Shown here: positions 26,206 through 38,514 of the stretch, piece after piece | Layout: each line of letters starts with the position of its first letter | Numbering within the stretch: position 1 is the stretch's first letter | Assembly (NCBI GenBank): GCA_037833965.1 | Contig: AP031352.1 | Coordinates: 26,454,501 to 26,518,500, forward strand | Source of the DNA: Marchantia polymorpha subsp. ruderalis | Lineage: Eukaryota > Streptophyta > Marchantiopsida > Marchantiales > Marchantiaceae | Length of the DNA: 64,000 bases | Direction: 5' to 3' | Notes under the pieces: model-generated | Databases searched by the model: none | What the model saw: only the letters and a program-made list of their open reading frames with translations | Told to the model about the DNA's origin: nothing | Program-made: the position numbers and the translations under genes

Positions 26206-28705
26206 TTACCTAATGGGAACTTTGATCCAGTTGTTGGCAAAAGCAACGGCCAATATAAGAAAAGGAGAAAGAATGCTTAGAATCAAAATGTAAGGGAGAG
26301 GTGAAGCCATTGGGTTCTTTCCATCCCTTTCATCCGCTGTCTGCCAGTACCTGCGTCACATGTCAAATAACTGCCATTAACGCCAAGTGCATCAACACGC
26401 TCCAAGACAGTGCTTATGATATCAGCAAAACAAGCACAAATCATAAATAGAACTGTAAAGAGAAGCTATTACACAGCTTGCCGTCTGTTCAATGCTCTAG
26501 ACATAAAAATGTGCAGATTGTCTTCAAGACTTCGTTTGTTTTTTGGGAATTTCTAGTAAAATCGGTATTTCAAAAAGGTTCTAGGTTGCAACTTACACAT
26601 ATCCAGACCTAAGTAACATCGCTGATCTAATCAGCCAGCGGCATCAAAAGATCCTGAACTAAATTCTTCACGAACCAGGAGTTGCTCTCAGATGTTGACA
26701 ATGAACAAATTGGTGATTTGAACAAAAAAAGGAACCAGTTCTCACTATACAGGCTGCCAAGCACTTACTCGTACAAGAGTAGGAGCCTTGAAAATCTTCA
26801 GATCTGTTACTCTCTAGGAGGCCTATAAACGAGCTTCTTAAATACATTCATAAACACGTGCTGCCTATGGTCAACCTCGACATTATAACAGTCTCAACAC
26901 TCAAGGCCATGCAGGTAAGGCGTCACAAATTCTCTGCCTGTGAGGCCAGCCCCAAACCTGATGGGATAGCATAAAGGTAAACTACTAACCCCTTGAGAAT
27001 GTGCACTTAATGCTAAATTGGCATTCTGCCCGCAAGACTCACTCCCTATTCAGTCTAACGATAGCATAACAAAGAGCGGCCTCCTATTCATGAACTGGAC
27101 GTGGTTTTGCGACTAGTTCATTGAGTAAAGCGATTGTTCTCAAAAGGTGATTGCAAGGAATTTAGTTGAGGTTTGTGTCCCACGAGAAGATAAGTCAGGA
27201 GTTGAAATTATACGAACGTGTGTACTTTCAGAAACTCCTGATAGTGGCAGAACATATGGAATAGATACTACTCAAAGTAGGATGATAAAAGAATTCTTGG
27301 ACAGGACCAATACAGTACTTACTGTTCAGGTTCTTGCTCCTTCGTTATGAACTTCTTCTTGTCGTCTTTCTTGGCCTCACCGTCGTTTCCAGTGCCGTTG
27401 CCTCGGTCTATGATCCTTCAAAAGAGTTGTGGAGACCTTGTTAGACACATCCACCCAAAAGCTGCCTCTCTCAGCAAATGCAAGTAGGAAAAGTGCTGCC
27501 CGGCTTTGCCTTATCTGGGCACTCCCACCGGAAGGAATGCAGCCCACATTCCACTGGAATGCACCACACATTACCCAGCTGGGGCCTTGAATTTATCTGG
27601 GACCTGAAGATTAGAGAGAATGGCCATATCCTTTTTGACCATCAGTCAGCTTTCCGCTGTGACAATTCACATCCTGCACGTTACGGAAGACGCATCAAAT
27701 CGACCACTCTATGAACATCTCCACGAGAATGTGATTTCAACATTCTTATCCGTGATGCGAGCTCAACGAGGACTGCATTTGTTTCAACTTAACTCTCAGT
27801 TTATTTGTCCAGGTACATACTGAGAGCGTATGGTTCTGGATCCCAGTTAGTCCAGTATCAGAAGATCAAGTATACCGAAGAAACGCAATCAGATCAATAT
27901 GAATCCTACCAAAGCAAACTTGTAATGCATGATTGCCCTCGTGAGACGATATTCCAATCGTTGCCAAGAATCTCTCTGTGGTACTGCTCGATATTATCTC
28001 AAAACCTAGGGCAGTTGTTCACTTGCTAAAGAAGTGCAGTACTACCAGAATGAAGTTAAATCCAGGAGGAGACGTCGGGGTCGAATCGGCGAATCGGCCA
28101 TGGGTTTTCTGCTGCTTACTTGCTCAAAGTCAGACCAAATGAATGTTCGAACCCTCGCGTAGATATTTTTACTATCCTTTTCTCCAAGTACTGTGCATAC
28201 AAGGCCTATGTCCAAACTTCAGCTAGATTTCTTCAAGCAAAATTACACTATAATGTGCATAATGTGTAGAAGGCTTCAATACATTAGGGCTGGAGGCGTG
28301 CAATTCCGGGTTCCTTTGTTGCGTAACGATGTGATTATGAAGATGCTTCGATCGAACATTTGAGGAACCAGACGATGTTACAGAATTGGAGAGCTGACGA
28401 GAAAAACCAAGCTCAGAGTGAAGACAGTCCGACGGCAAATTGAGTGGGCGAATCAACAATAGACTGCAATTCAAAAGCACAGAGCGAAGATTACACCCAC
28501 CGAACAGGGCTGAAGGTCCCTGGCAAGATTGCCTTCTTCGAACGCCAAAGCGAGGTCCTTTCAGAGACGGTAACGCCAATCCTCCACCGAGAGAATTGAT
28601 GGAGCCCGCATTCTTCGTACCGACGAAGCTAGTTGAAGGAGCGAAGGAGGAGGAGCAGCTGATGGCCGTGGTAGTGAGCTGCGCCAAAGCTGCCATGGCG
28701 GCCAT
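26206..28705 (-). CDS. LPA2: LPA2-like photosystem II assembly protein, three exons
   Basis: Exons on the minus strand are 28705-28501, 27407-27323 and 26350-26206, all with GT/AG borders and matching phases, giving 144 residues. Exon 1 (68 codons, two candidate ATGs at 28705 and 28696) is a serine- and alanine-rich plastid transit peptide. Exon 2 is charged and ends FITKEQEPEQ. Exon 3 runs YWQTADERDGKNPMASPLPY into a hydrophobic segment and ends AFANNWIKVPIR. The EQEPEQYWQ ... PLPY ... FAN-WIKVPIR signature is that of LOW PSII ACCUMULATION 2, a thylakoid membrane protein needed for efficient photosystem II (CP43) assembly. The protein is shorter than the Arabidopsis one as I recall it (about 185 residues), mainly before the conserved part. 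Identification rests on recalled family motifs, but the reading frame closes across both introns. Confidence 0.85.
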
Positions 28706-30429
28706 TCTTCCTCGCTTCCTACAGCTCTGAGATTAACGCAACTCAGAAGAACGCAGTGAAGGAATGAGAGTCTAGAGCCGAGGAATTCTCGCGCAGCATG
28801 CGCATCGCTGATCCTGATGGAGAGGAGCTTTTTCCTCCGAGCCAAACGGACCCGAGCCTTCGCACAAGTGGGCCCCGTTTCGGATAATACGATACGTGTC
28901 AGCGGCCCGTCCTTTCTTTGCGACGCCCTCCGTCGATCTCCATTGCGAATGTCTTTGTTCTCGAGCTCATCTTGTCTTGTCCTCCGGGTCCCATTCAGAT
29001 CTGCGCTGGAGGCTGAGCACACTTTCGTCGCATCGTTGCGAGATCAACTTTGGACAAAGGATCCCGAAACGTGGTGACGCTGACGACATTGCACAGATTT
29101 GTTACTTTGGGTCTTTTAGGCCTGCTGCAAGACAGGACGGTCCTCTGCTTCCTCGAGAGTCCAGAGCAGGACTAGCTACAGTATATGTTCGCCTATGCTT
29201 TTCCGGCTCCTTGACAGAGAGTCGTGCAGACCGACTGAATGCGCGTAATTCCGTAAAAGCGCTCCTAAGAGGCAACCGTGTGGCTCCCCGCTGTAGATCA
29301 CTGAACCCATGCGCAGGTCGGTGAACAGCGAAACCTATGGAAGATATGACTTCGTTTACATGCTTTTAAGCTGTAATGCAATGCTTTTACCCTAATGCAA
29401 AGGTTGTCGCTGGACTGGATTTGTGCAAAATTTCGTTCTCTTTTTCCTCTCTCTCTCTCGCGATTACAGCAGTGAGTCAGATGTAGAAGCTCCACATTGA
29501 AATATTTTTATTGGTAAATGACATAGATAACAAGTAGAGAAACTCCTATCCAACATCCTCATCCACGTTTAACTTTACATGATGATGAAGAAAATCATCT
29601 GTGACAGCTCCATAGACAACGTTCGCCGTTTTTAGATGAGCTTGACTGCGAACAAAATTTCTCTTTCTCATGTACAAGGGAGGGGGGAGGCAAACGCGTC
29701 CGAAGGGCCAAGAGGAACACTGTCAGTGAATCAACAAAATACTATCTAACGAACACTCGAGCTATGGAGACACTTTATGTACAAGCGGATGTTTGATCCT
29801 GTTCCTATGGAAACACAAATGTGCAACTATCGGGTACTCGACTGGTTGAAGACGAAAAGAAAGTCAGACTTGATAATAACAAAGACCTAAGCTCGTGGAC
29901 ACAGACAAAGGGCGGGAGATGCAGGGAAAGTACAAATGCCTCATGCTAGAGCAGAGGCCGGAATCCCAACTTCAACCTCTTCACAAAGTACCACATCGGG
30001 GGATGAGTGAATGATGTCACAATGCAAGGGACATTTTTCTCCGTATGGAAGCATAACTGCATAAGTGCTTCATCTCATCCAAAGCATGAGCACCAATCCA
30101 AACTTGGTTTAGAGATCCCAGTGGCTCTCACAATCGAGAACAACGATCTTTCATATACAGACTCTGAATCAAAGACTATTACACTGGGAGCACGGACTGT
30201 CTATTGGCCATGGTGTCTGATGGATTCGGGTGCAAAATGACGAGGGCAGAATTCTCTTCTAGAAGCCAGGATTAAATCCGATCCTCAAAAAGAAAAGAAA
30301 AGACAGAAGAAAACCTCCAACCGCAACAACCACTTCGCAGCTTTCATCTGGTTGAAGGCCCTCCTGACAGCAAGGTGTGGGCTCAATCTTCAGATTCTTC
30401 GGGATCTCTCAAGGAGGCAACACAGAGAA
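28706..30429. other. LPA2 promoter side and 3' flank of the receptor kinase
   Basis: This holds the upstream region of the minus-strand LPA2-like gene (28706 to roughly 29300) and the 3' side of the minus-strand receptor kinase (roughly 29500-30429). Overlapping short frames at 28800-29320 show no motif. No TATA box or polyadenylation signal stands out enough to call. Confidence 0.5.
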
Positions 30430-33400
30430 TCAGGGCTCGGGTTGACAGTCCTTCAACAAACCGACGACTTGCTGCATAGTAGGTCGCTTTGAGGGAGCTT
30501 CCGCAGTGCACAGATAACCTATTCTCAGCACTTCTTGGATCTGGGCGACGTCTCCTCGACTTACAAGCTTCGGATCCAGGGCCTTCAGCTCTCTTTTATC
30601 TTTGATCAACATTCGAACCCACCCCACCAGATTTCCTCCATAGCTGTCGTGGAAGTAATGACCCGTGGGCATTCTCCCGGTCACTAGCTCCAACAGCACG
30701 ACTCCAAAACTGTATACATCCCCCCTCGTGGTAGCCTGCCAGGTCTGGCCATATTCGGGAGGAACATAACCCATAGTCCCTCCGTTGACAGGAGTTCCGC
30801 TGGGCTTCCCAACGCCAGCGAGCCCGGCATCCACCAGGCGTGCCTCGAAGGACTCGTCCAGCAGAATGTTGCTCGCTTTGACGTCTCGATGTACAACATG
30901 AGGGGAATTGCCGTGGTGCAGAAAGGCAAGACCTCTAGCGACCCCGAGCGCAATCTTGTGACGTGTTGGCCAGCTTAGAAATTCGCCGGAAAGGTCATCC
31001 GCATTAGGCTCGTCCAAGTGCTCCCAAGTGTCCCTACTCCAGTCCTCCGGATTTCGAGTTCCCTCTGGCAGTTCGTGTAGCCATCTCTGCAAGTCTCCGT
31101 TCACCATGTACTCGTGAATGAGAAGGCTGTCCTCTCCAACGAGGCAGTAACCCGCGAGTGTGACTAGGTTTGGATGCTTGATTTTTGCTAGTGCCTCAAT
31201 TTTCGCAACTGCATCCTTGCCATCGGCGAATTTGACTTCCACAAGAACTTTGATTGCGAACTGGGTACCATCTGCCAGCATTCCCTTGTATACAGGACCG
31301 TAGCCACCGTCAGCAATCTGCAGCTCTTTGTTGAAGTTGGCTGTTGCCTGCAAGAGGTCGGCGAAAGTCAAGCTGAGTAGAGGCTTTTCGAACATGACGA
31401 CCGGGATGTTGTGCGGATCCTTGATTCCCTTTGCCCACAATTCTGCATCTTTGTCGAAGAGGATGGGACCCGACACGTGCCTGGTTTCATCCTTGCTTAA
31501 TGGTTTCACGGCCATGGACACTCGACACCAGATGAACATACCAACGGCGACCAGCACCACGAATGCAAGAGCGGTAACCAGGCCGATGATGAGGCCCTTC
31601 CTATCGTCGGAATCCGAGGCCCCCTCAGAACTGAGTGTTCCTTTGGGCCCTTGCGAGCACTCCGAATCAGGGACATTGAGCTGTAAACCACACAGATACG
31701 GATTTCCCGCAAAGGAAGAATTCGTGTAAGTCAACCACTGATTTTTGGTTGGAATGATGCCGCTCAAATTGTTGTTGGAGAGATCCAAGCTGCTCAGAGA
31801 CGTCAAGAGGGTCATATCGTCCGGAATCGCTCCCTGCAAATGGTTAGAAGCCAAGTTCAAATTCTCCAGATCCTTCAACTTGCCCATCTCCGCTGGGATA
31901 TCGTTCACGAGATCATTGAACGACAGGTCGAGAACTTTCAGCAGTTTAAGGTCACCAATCGCGGACGAGATGTTGCCGCCTAGATTGGTTCTTGAGAGAT
32001 TCAAGACCTCCAGTCTGGCTAAGTTGGACAGAGACACGAGCTGCTGCAATGTGTAACTGGAAAACCCGTTGTCGGCTACGTTGAGTCGTGTGAGGTTCGA
32101 CAGAAGGGTGACATTTGATGGAAATGCTCCCGTAAATAAGTTGGAGGAAAGATCCAAGTACTCCAGGGAGACCATGGCGGACAAGGATGGCACGCTTCCA
32201 CTCAACTGGTTGTCAGCTAGACCGAGTCGTTTCAGGCTCGACTGAAGGCTGATGTCTGGCGGAAGGCCTCCTTCGAATTGGTTGAAGGAAAGATCCAGGT
32301 ACTCCAACGATTGGACATCGTTCAACCCTGGCACAGGTCCGCTGAAAGAATTGGAACTGAAATCCAGCCTGAGAAGACCAGCGGCAAGGCTTGGAAGCTT
32401 CCCGGAAAAGTTATTGCCGTGAAGATCCACATCCTCCAGCGGACTCAGCAACAAAGCGGGCAGCCGAGTAGTTTTCAGGGGGCCTGAGAACTTGTTCCTC
32501 CCTAGTTTCAAGACTCTGAGTTGGGGAAATTGCAATAAGTTGCTAATCACGGTGTCGCCATCTAGCAGGTTGGACTCCAGATCAACCACTGAAAGATTTC
32601 CCCCAGTCCCAGTCGAAATCGACACCGGGTTAGTCAGACTGTTGTACGCCAGATTCAAGTGTCTGAGCCTGAGCGACTGGAATAACGTGTCCGGTATGGG
32701 TCCGCTGAAGTCATTTCTCGCAAGATGCAGTTCCTCCAACGTAGATATCTTACTTAAGGCGTCTGGGAAGGGCCCCACGAAACTGTTCGATGAAAGATTT
32801 AAGCTCAGCAGAGAAGCACAGCGCTCAAAGCTCGTGGGAATCAGCCCAGTGAACCTGTTCGAGCCCAAATGTAAGGTTCGGAGGTTACGTGGTGCATCGC
32901 AAAACCCGTCAGGAATCGTCCCGTTAAAATTGTTGCCCGACAGGTCCAGATTTGTGAGCGCCCTGAGAGATTGAAAGGCATTCAGAACATCACCTTCGAA
33001 CTTGTTTGTGGATAGATCGACTTGCACGAGTGCAGAAAGAGCCCGAACAATATCCGTAACCGATCCGCTGAAATTATTCCTCGCGAGATTCAAATTTACG
33101 AGATTCGCAAGCTGCGGCAAGTCGATCGGAAGAGACTCCGTCAGATTATTGTCGGAAAGATTCAAGTCCGTCAGGAATGTCAAGTTCGAAAGTGTGCCCG
33201 GCGGGATTTGTCCTGATAGACCAAAGCCAGTCAAATTCAACATGGAGACACGCCCGCTGTTCACGCACTGCACCCTCGCAGCATTCCAGTCACAAGGATT
33301 CACCGTCGCGTTGTAATTATCACTATGCCCAGGACGAACACTGTCCATGAATTTCTCCAGCGCCAGCCCGTCACTTCTACCATCCTGCTGCCCTTCTGCT

Positions 33401-33462
33401 CTGTCCCAAAGTATCGTGAACAAAAACAGCACCCAAGCCAACGCCCTATAGGCGCCCGCCAT
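30430..33462 (-). CDS. LRR receptor-like kinase of the At2g24230 type, DAG instead of DFG
   Basis: A 1010-residue single-exon protein. The start is the ATG at 33462; the frame stays open ten codons further, but only to a TTG. It has a signal peptide (residues 1-24), an N-terminal cysteine pair (C57, C66), about twenty leucine-rich repeats to about residue 575, a membrane helix near 622-646, and a kinase domain from about 700. Kinase features: glycine loop GGYGPVYKG (from G719), lysine K738 in FAIKVL, HRDVKASN at 858-865, then VDAGLAG where VDFGLAG is expected (D878-A879-G880), and a normal PPEYGQ segment. The juxtamembrane stretch (PVVMFEKPLLSLTFADLLQA) and NGDLQRWLHELPEG match the Arabidopsis At2g24230 group as I recall it. 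It would sit in the plasma membrane; its ligand is unknown. The metal-binding aspartate is kept, so activity is possible but uncertain. Confidence 0.93.
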   Translation of the reverse strand: MAGAYRALAWVLFLFTILWDRAEGQQDGRSDGLALEKFMDSVRPGHSDNYNATVNPCDWNAARVQCVNSGRVSMLNLTGFGLSGQIPPGTLSNLTFLTDLNLSDNNLTESLPIDLPQLANLVNLNLARNNFSGSVTDIVRALSALVQVDLSTNKFEGDVLNAFQSLRALTNLDLSGNNFNGTIPDGFCDAPRNLRTLHLGSNRFTGLIPTSFERCASLLSLNLSSNSFVGPFPDALSKISTLEELHLARNDFSGPIPDTLFQSLRLRHLNLAYNSLTNPVSISTGTGGNLSVVDLESNLLDGDTVISNLLQFPQLRVLKLGRNKFSGPLKTTRLPALLLSPLEDVDLHGNNFSGKLPSLAAGLLRLDFSSNSFSGPVPGLNDVQSLEYLDLSFNQFEGGLPPDISLQSSLKRLGLADNQLSGSVPSLSAMVSLEYLDLSSNLFTGAFPSNVTLLSNLTRLNVADNGFSSYTLQQLVSLSNLARLEVLNLSRTNLGGNISSAIGDLKLLKVLDLSFNDLVNDIPAEMGKLKDLENLNLASNHLQGAIPDDMTLLTSLSSLDLSNNNLSGIIPTKNQWLTYTNSSFAGNPYLCGLQLNVPDSECSQGPKGTLSSEGASDSDDRKGLIIGLVTALAFVVLVAVGMFIWCRVSMAVKPLSKDETRHVSGPILFDKDAELWAKGIKDPHNIPVVMFEKPLLSLTFADLLQATANFNKELQIADGGYGPVYKGMLADGTQFAIKVLVEVKFADGKDAVAKIEALAKIKHPNLVTLAGYCLVGEDSLLIHEYMVNGDLQRWLHELPEGTRNPEDWSRDTWEHLDEPNADDLSGEFLSWPTRHKIALGVARGLAFLHHGNSPHVVHRDVKASNILLDESFEARLVDAGLAGVGKPSGTPVNGGTMGYVPPEYGQTWQATTRGDVYSFGVVLLELVTGRMPTGHYFHDSYGGNLVGWVRMLIKDKRELKALDPKLVSRGDVAQIQEVLRIGYLCTAEAPSKRPTMQQVVGLLKDCQPEP

Positions 33463-34950
33463 CCCAGATGCTGCACTAAAAACCTGATTCAATCAACTGT
33501 CAGAGCGAACGTCGTCGTGTTGCATAAAACCCAATGTTCTACGAAGCTAAACCCCCCTGCGCAGGATTCCACTTTCCACCCCTATCAAAGACACACGCAG
33601 AACAAACCACCAAGAACCTCATCTCCTCAGCTTCCGCACACCAGCGCCCTCCTCCTCCTGCGCAAAGTTCACTCGCATCGCAATCCCGTCCGCCCTCGGC
33701 ACCCATTGCCTCAACATTCCGACTCCCTTCTCGCACCACACGCCCCTCGTTCGTGCCCTCCCTCCCTCACTGACACGCCCCACTCGATGACTCGTTGACT
33801 ATCCGCAAAACTTGAACTCGATCTCGATCTATCATCAGTTGACCATCTGCAATCTTAGACCTCTATCAATCTAAGCAACCACAAGGCGATGGGGCGGCCC
33901 GCAGTCGAGCTGACTTTTTCGACCCTGAGTCCGAGTCCGAGTCCGAGTCCCTCGTCACCTTTCCTTCTTTCTTGTTTGTCTCCACGCGAACGAGAGACTC
34001 GTCCTCTCGTCTCGCGAGGCGCCGGATGTTCTAGTCCAGCCGATAATATAGTCCGTCTGTCAACAAGACAAACGATTAATTCTTTTCTTGAAGTTTTTAG
34101 CAGTCGATAGGTTGGTAGCTCGAGCTTATGAGCGAGCGAACGAACTATCGAACGAACGAAGAACACTTCAACGAACGAACAGAACGAACGACGCGAACGA
34201 CCCTCTCTCTCTCTCTCGCTCGCTCCCTCGCGCTTTCCCTCTCTTCTCCTTCTTCTACTTCTTGCTGCTGCTCGTGATTACAAGACCTGCAGACCAGAAT
34301 TGACCGCCCGCCCAGAAAGCATGCCCGCCCGCCCGCGCGCCCGCCCTTCCGCCAGCTAGCCAACCAACCAGCCAGCCTCAAGACCGCTCGAGCGCCTCAA
34401 CACCAAGTGCTGCTGCTGCTGCTGCTACTACCACTACTAGCAGCGCGACAACACCGCATCGCAACGACAGATTCGCCATCATGATCCTGGCACCTGCTGC
34501 TTCCCTCCATCGCTGCTGCTCCTCCGCTCCCCTGGCTTTCCAGAATCGAGGACCAGAAAGGACCGAATGCGGGCGCCATTGGAGGGTCCTGCCCTCGTCG
34601 CCGGCCCAGGACCGGCCCAGACCAGCGAGACATGGAAAAGCGGCCCGTCATTTTCTGCGCCCGCCCGCCTCCTAATTCTGACAGCGTCAGGACATCTGGA
34701 CCCGCGATCCGCTGCTCCGCCCGGCCCTGTGCCCAGTGCAGCAGTGCGTTTAACTGCCTCTCTGCCAGCGATCCGCTGCTGTCTTACACCTTCTCCGGCC
34801 CTGCGATTCCTGGTCCTACCCTTCGTTCGGTGCAGTACTCCCCCCTTGCATACTGTACTTACGGTGGAGTGGAACGCAAAAGGTGGACTCTTATTCTTGC
34901 TCGTTCATTTTCTAGGACCATACAGTTCCTGCTTGGTTTTTCATCCAATT
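33463..34950. other. Leader/promoter region of the receptor kinase
   Basis: GC- and CT-rich DNA upstream of the minus-strand receptor kinase, with (GAGTCC)n-like units near 33930-33950, GAAC repeats at 34135-34200, CT runs near 34203-34225 and a (CTG)n tract at 34407-34427. It resembles the leader of the RAV-PB1 gene in texture. No coding motif is seen. Confidence 0.55.
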
Positions 34951-36130
34951 GACTCTTAAAATGAGACTATTAAATTCACTTGGGGAATAAGTCCATATAC
35001 TGTATATAGATGCTTGTTTTGAATGAAAATTTATTTTTCTCATTATGCCAAAGGAAATTTCATGACTGCTATGAAACAAGAATGCATAGGAATGAGCATG
35101 CGTATGTTCTGTAATCTAACGCGTTAAGACAAAGATTTTATTTCATTAGAAATTACCGTGTTCATGTAGCAGACATATTTTTTTCATTAAATAGTTTCTG
35201 ATTATATTTCTATATGTATCTCATACAATTTTTTAAATAAATGTTATCACAGTCGCATAATACGATAACCTATCACACATTTTACCATGTTCCACATTTT
35301 ACATGTCGGAGTTGATTTTATTATTTAGATTTTATAAAAAATATTCTTAAACCTGAATGATTGGTATGAAATGAATAGTAAAACTGGTGCGAAATTTATA
35401 TTTATAATCAAACCATATTGACTACACTGTTTCATACAATGTTTCAAATAAAAGCTTATCAAAGTTGGAGTCACGAAAATCAATTTTTTTCACACAAAAA
35501 ATTGACTTCCTTGGAGATGTTCTAAATGTTGAAGTCATAAGTCATATATCACTAGTCAAATTTTAGAAGATCTGCAAGGACGTCAATTCTTTGTTATGGA
35601 CTTCATCTTTAAGAATTTATTGAACACGTTGTAAGACTTAGTTTAGTCAATGTGCTTTAATTGCTGACATTGAGCACTAGGTTATACAATACATTTGATA
35701 TCAATCACAAGTTCATGACCCTTTGCATGCTTCTTTCTTATCCAAACCATTGAAAGTATATAGATTCTTTGTCTTGGGTACATGATGACAAGGTTTCCAT
35801 CGTGATGGTATTGGAGGCGTTGCCCTATCAATTATTTTTACCTACATCTTTCATTTATCCCTTTCATAGATTAAGTATTGATTGTACGGCAAAGAAAACT
35901 TATGTTTTATCATTTTCACCAGTATCATATGAAATGGATATCTTCAAATGACGATATGGATTGTGATCAGCCCTATCAAACTTTATTAAGTGTGATCATA
36001 ATTCTCTCAATCATATTTCAAAACATTAAGGCCCAATGAGAACATGTTTCTTTTGAATAAGAATAGTGAACACTGGATATGATTATTATTATGGAACTAC
36101 TATAAGCTTTCGTAAACATTCGATACAGAC

Positions 36131-36167
<37 letters not shown>

Positions 36168-36389
36168 CTTATAAGATTAACCTAAAGGCAGTTCATTGAC
36201 CATGTACTTTGTGGAATTTTAGTCAGCTTGACTCATTCAGTGACTTATGGTTCGGATCTGCGGGGGAGCCAAACCAGAAAAGTCGGATTTCATCCCTTCT
36301 GGCAGTCACATTCTAATGAACACTGTAATATAACATCGAGGAATCGACGATCGCAAAAGTTTTGCAACAACAGTGTGAGCTAAATAAAT
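34951..36389. other. AT-rich intergenic block with (AT)16
   Basis: Composition turns AT-rich at about 34950. The only defined element is an (AT)16 microsatellite at 36134-36165. Short frames such as one at 35769-35951 show no recognisable domain and may be transposon remains. Confidence 0.55.
36134..36165. repeat. (AT)16 microsatellite
   Basis: Sixteen perfect AT units. A self-complementary, slippage-prone tract in AT-rich DNA. Confidence 0.9.
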
Positions 36390-38514
36390 TCAAACTTCAG
36401 AGGGCAAAAATTTGAGGCCGTACTTGCTTACGGGGAGTTTCAAAGTTGCCTGTGAACTTTGAAGAATCCAGGACAGTTTGGTGAGTGAAATTATCACAAC
36501 TAAACCCTCGGCGCTAAGCCAATAAAGTTCGTAGCTGCGACTCTTTAATCCACAGAGCGCGTTCGGTAGATTTGAAATCGGCAATCCACTGTGTCTAGAT
36601 ATGTCACACAAGCTTGATTCACTCACTTGTATAGATTAGGGTTCCTTTTCCTTCTGGCGTACTTTTGCGTCTTGCGAGTGTATGAAAGCAATCGCTGTAC
36701 GCAATGGCAGACACATCTGCTCAAGCGTCACTGCAATAGCTTTCACTCACGGAGTTTGGCAGCCCTTGTGATTTGATTTTCCTTGGCATAGCAGGACCTT
36801 CGAAACAGACTTTCTGCTGATGGTGAGAAGACATTCGAGTGCTCTTCTCCGTGACCGAATAGTGGAGAAGTTTTTTTCCGAACTCCAGAGCAAAGTGGAG
36901 AGTGAAGAAGGAATCGAGTGAGTCTGTGAACGTCCAGCATTAAGAACTTCCAAAATCTGCGGATGTTGCAATCCTTAGTGATATTATTGGCCAAAGGCCA
37001 AGACTGGACACGGATAGGGTTGCAAGCAAACAGACAGCATTCACGCCTCCTTTCTCGCACCCGTAAGCGTAACTCACGGCCGCTGAAGTGGTCCATGAAG
37101 ATATTTTGACGTAACCGACAGAATACTGCTTTGTTTATACCTCACTAAAGTAAGCATTCTCCTCATTGCTCAGCACGTCGGGGTTTTCTTTGAAGAAGGT
37201 CGTCATCATATATTGACTTGTGCGGAGCAACTTACCTGGAGGTGATGGAATCCGGACTTTGCAGATAAGCGGATTCTAGCTGTGCAGTCTGTTGCCAAAA
37301 GGACTGTACTACTACATGTCAACGTTGAGCAAATAATCTGCAGCATTTTCTCAATTAAGATAATGCTTGACGCATTCGAACTACTCGTTTTGTACATAGA
37401 AGTCATTTCTAGGAAGAGGAAGAAAGAAGCCAAAGGAGTTGAAAAGGCTCTATAAGCACAATATTTAGAATAAACAGTTATGAAGTCCGCGTTTTTCTTG
37501 CGAAAATGTTTGGAACTTCAAGGAGGAAGTGAGAAAACGAGCTGCATGGTTTCCATGAGCGACGATGGCGCGAAACTGTGACGAATCACAGTTTATAGGC
37601 CTAGAGTGGAGGGTTTCCAAAAAGCGTTCAGAAGACTCTTTCACACATGCACAGAGTATGGGAAGAGATAGGTTATCCGCTACTAACAGAAGCTGACAGC
37701 ATGCTCCCTGGAACTTTTAGGTAGGAAGATCCCTTTGAAAGGGATTATACCCTAAATTGCGGCAAACTCGAGTATGACACTCAGGATCTACTTGTGACCT
37801 GAAAAAGCCTGATTGAATGCTCTCGGTCACATGCCCCATGAAGATGGATGATCTCATGGGGAACATCAAGAGCGTTTGAATTATGTCCAAAATCCACTGT
37901 GCTCCATCCACACCACATGATGACGATGATGACGTGCAAAGTTTCTTGACTTTGAACATTTTGAAAGAATCTCCAATCTTGTAAGTCTCGGATACTCAGT
38001 GGTTCAAATTCCTGGTTTTAAGCAGAAATCACATTATTGCATCTCTTCCCACAAAAACGTCCTTCAAATTCTCCATCATGAACTCTTTCCGTTAACCCAA
38101 AAAACACTCGACAATTTCAGATTTTCTACTCAAAGAGATCTAGTCTTCCCCTCGGGTTTATTCCTGCGCTTGCTCCAGAGAGACAATCTGAGGTGTCAAG
38201 AATACTCAGATCATCGAACACAGCTCGTCAAGGAATAAGCGCGGAAAGATTCCCTGCTGGAATGCAGGAGAGTCTGACATCGTTCCTTCCCTGCATGAGG
38301 CTTGGCCTTGTCTAATCAGGTTCGTGACTAAAGTACACATTAAAATAAGAAGGAAGATTGAAATACCATAGGATGAAAACAAACGGTCACATGGATGTAG
38401 GTTGCAACAAAACCGCAATGTAAAATGTATTCTATAGTACACAAGACTTGCTGATAATCCACGTAGAACGACCAATGACACCAGCAGTACCCGAAGAATC
38501 ACATCTCTTAACAT
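36390..38514 (-). CDS. Candidate multi-exon gene, unidentified
   Basis: Several minus-strand stretches look like exons but do not match a family I know. Around 37433-37240 a frame follows the acceptor CTTCCTAG and ends KSGFHHLQ at a consensus donor GTAAGT. About 36950-36743 follows acceptor CCGCAG in phase 0, begins ILEVLNAGR and ends in a stop after GCQTP. About 37959-37800 contains GAQWILDIIQTLLMFP before a GT. A frame starting FRAIVAHGNHAARFL lies near 37600. A further open frame (36626-36390) ends LKFLPSEV. A candidate ATG lies at 38514. The helical character suggests a repeat protein, but the chain is not closed and a decayed gene is also possible. The outer limits are those of the candidate pieces, not a proven gene. 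Confidence 0.3.

Noticed and set aside
33463-33492. Ten-codon upstream extension of the receptor kinase
   Set aside because: The extension begins with TTG; the first ATG, at 33462, directly starts a good signal peptide.
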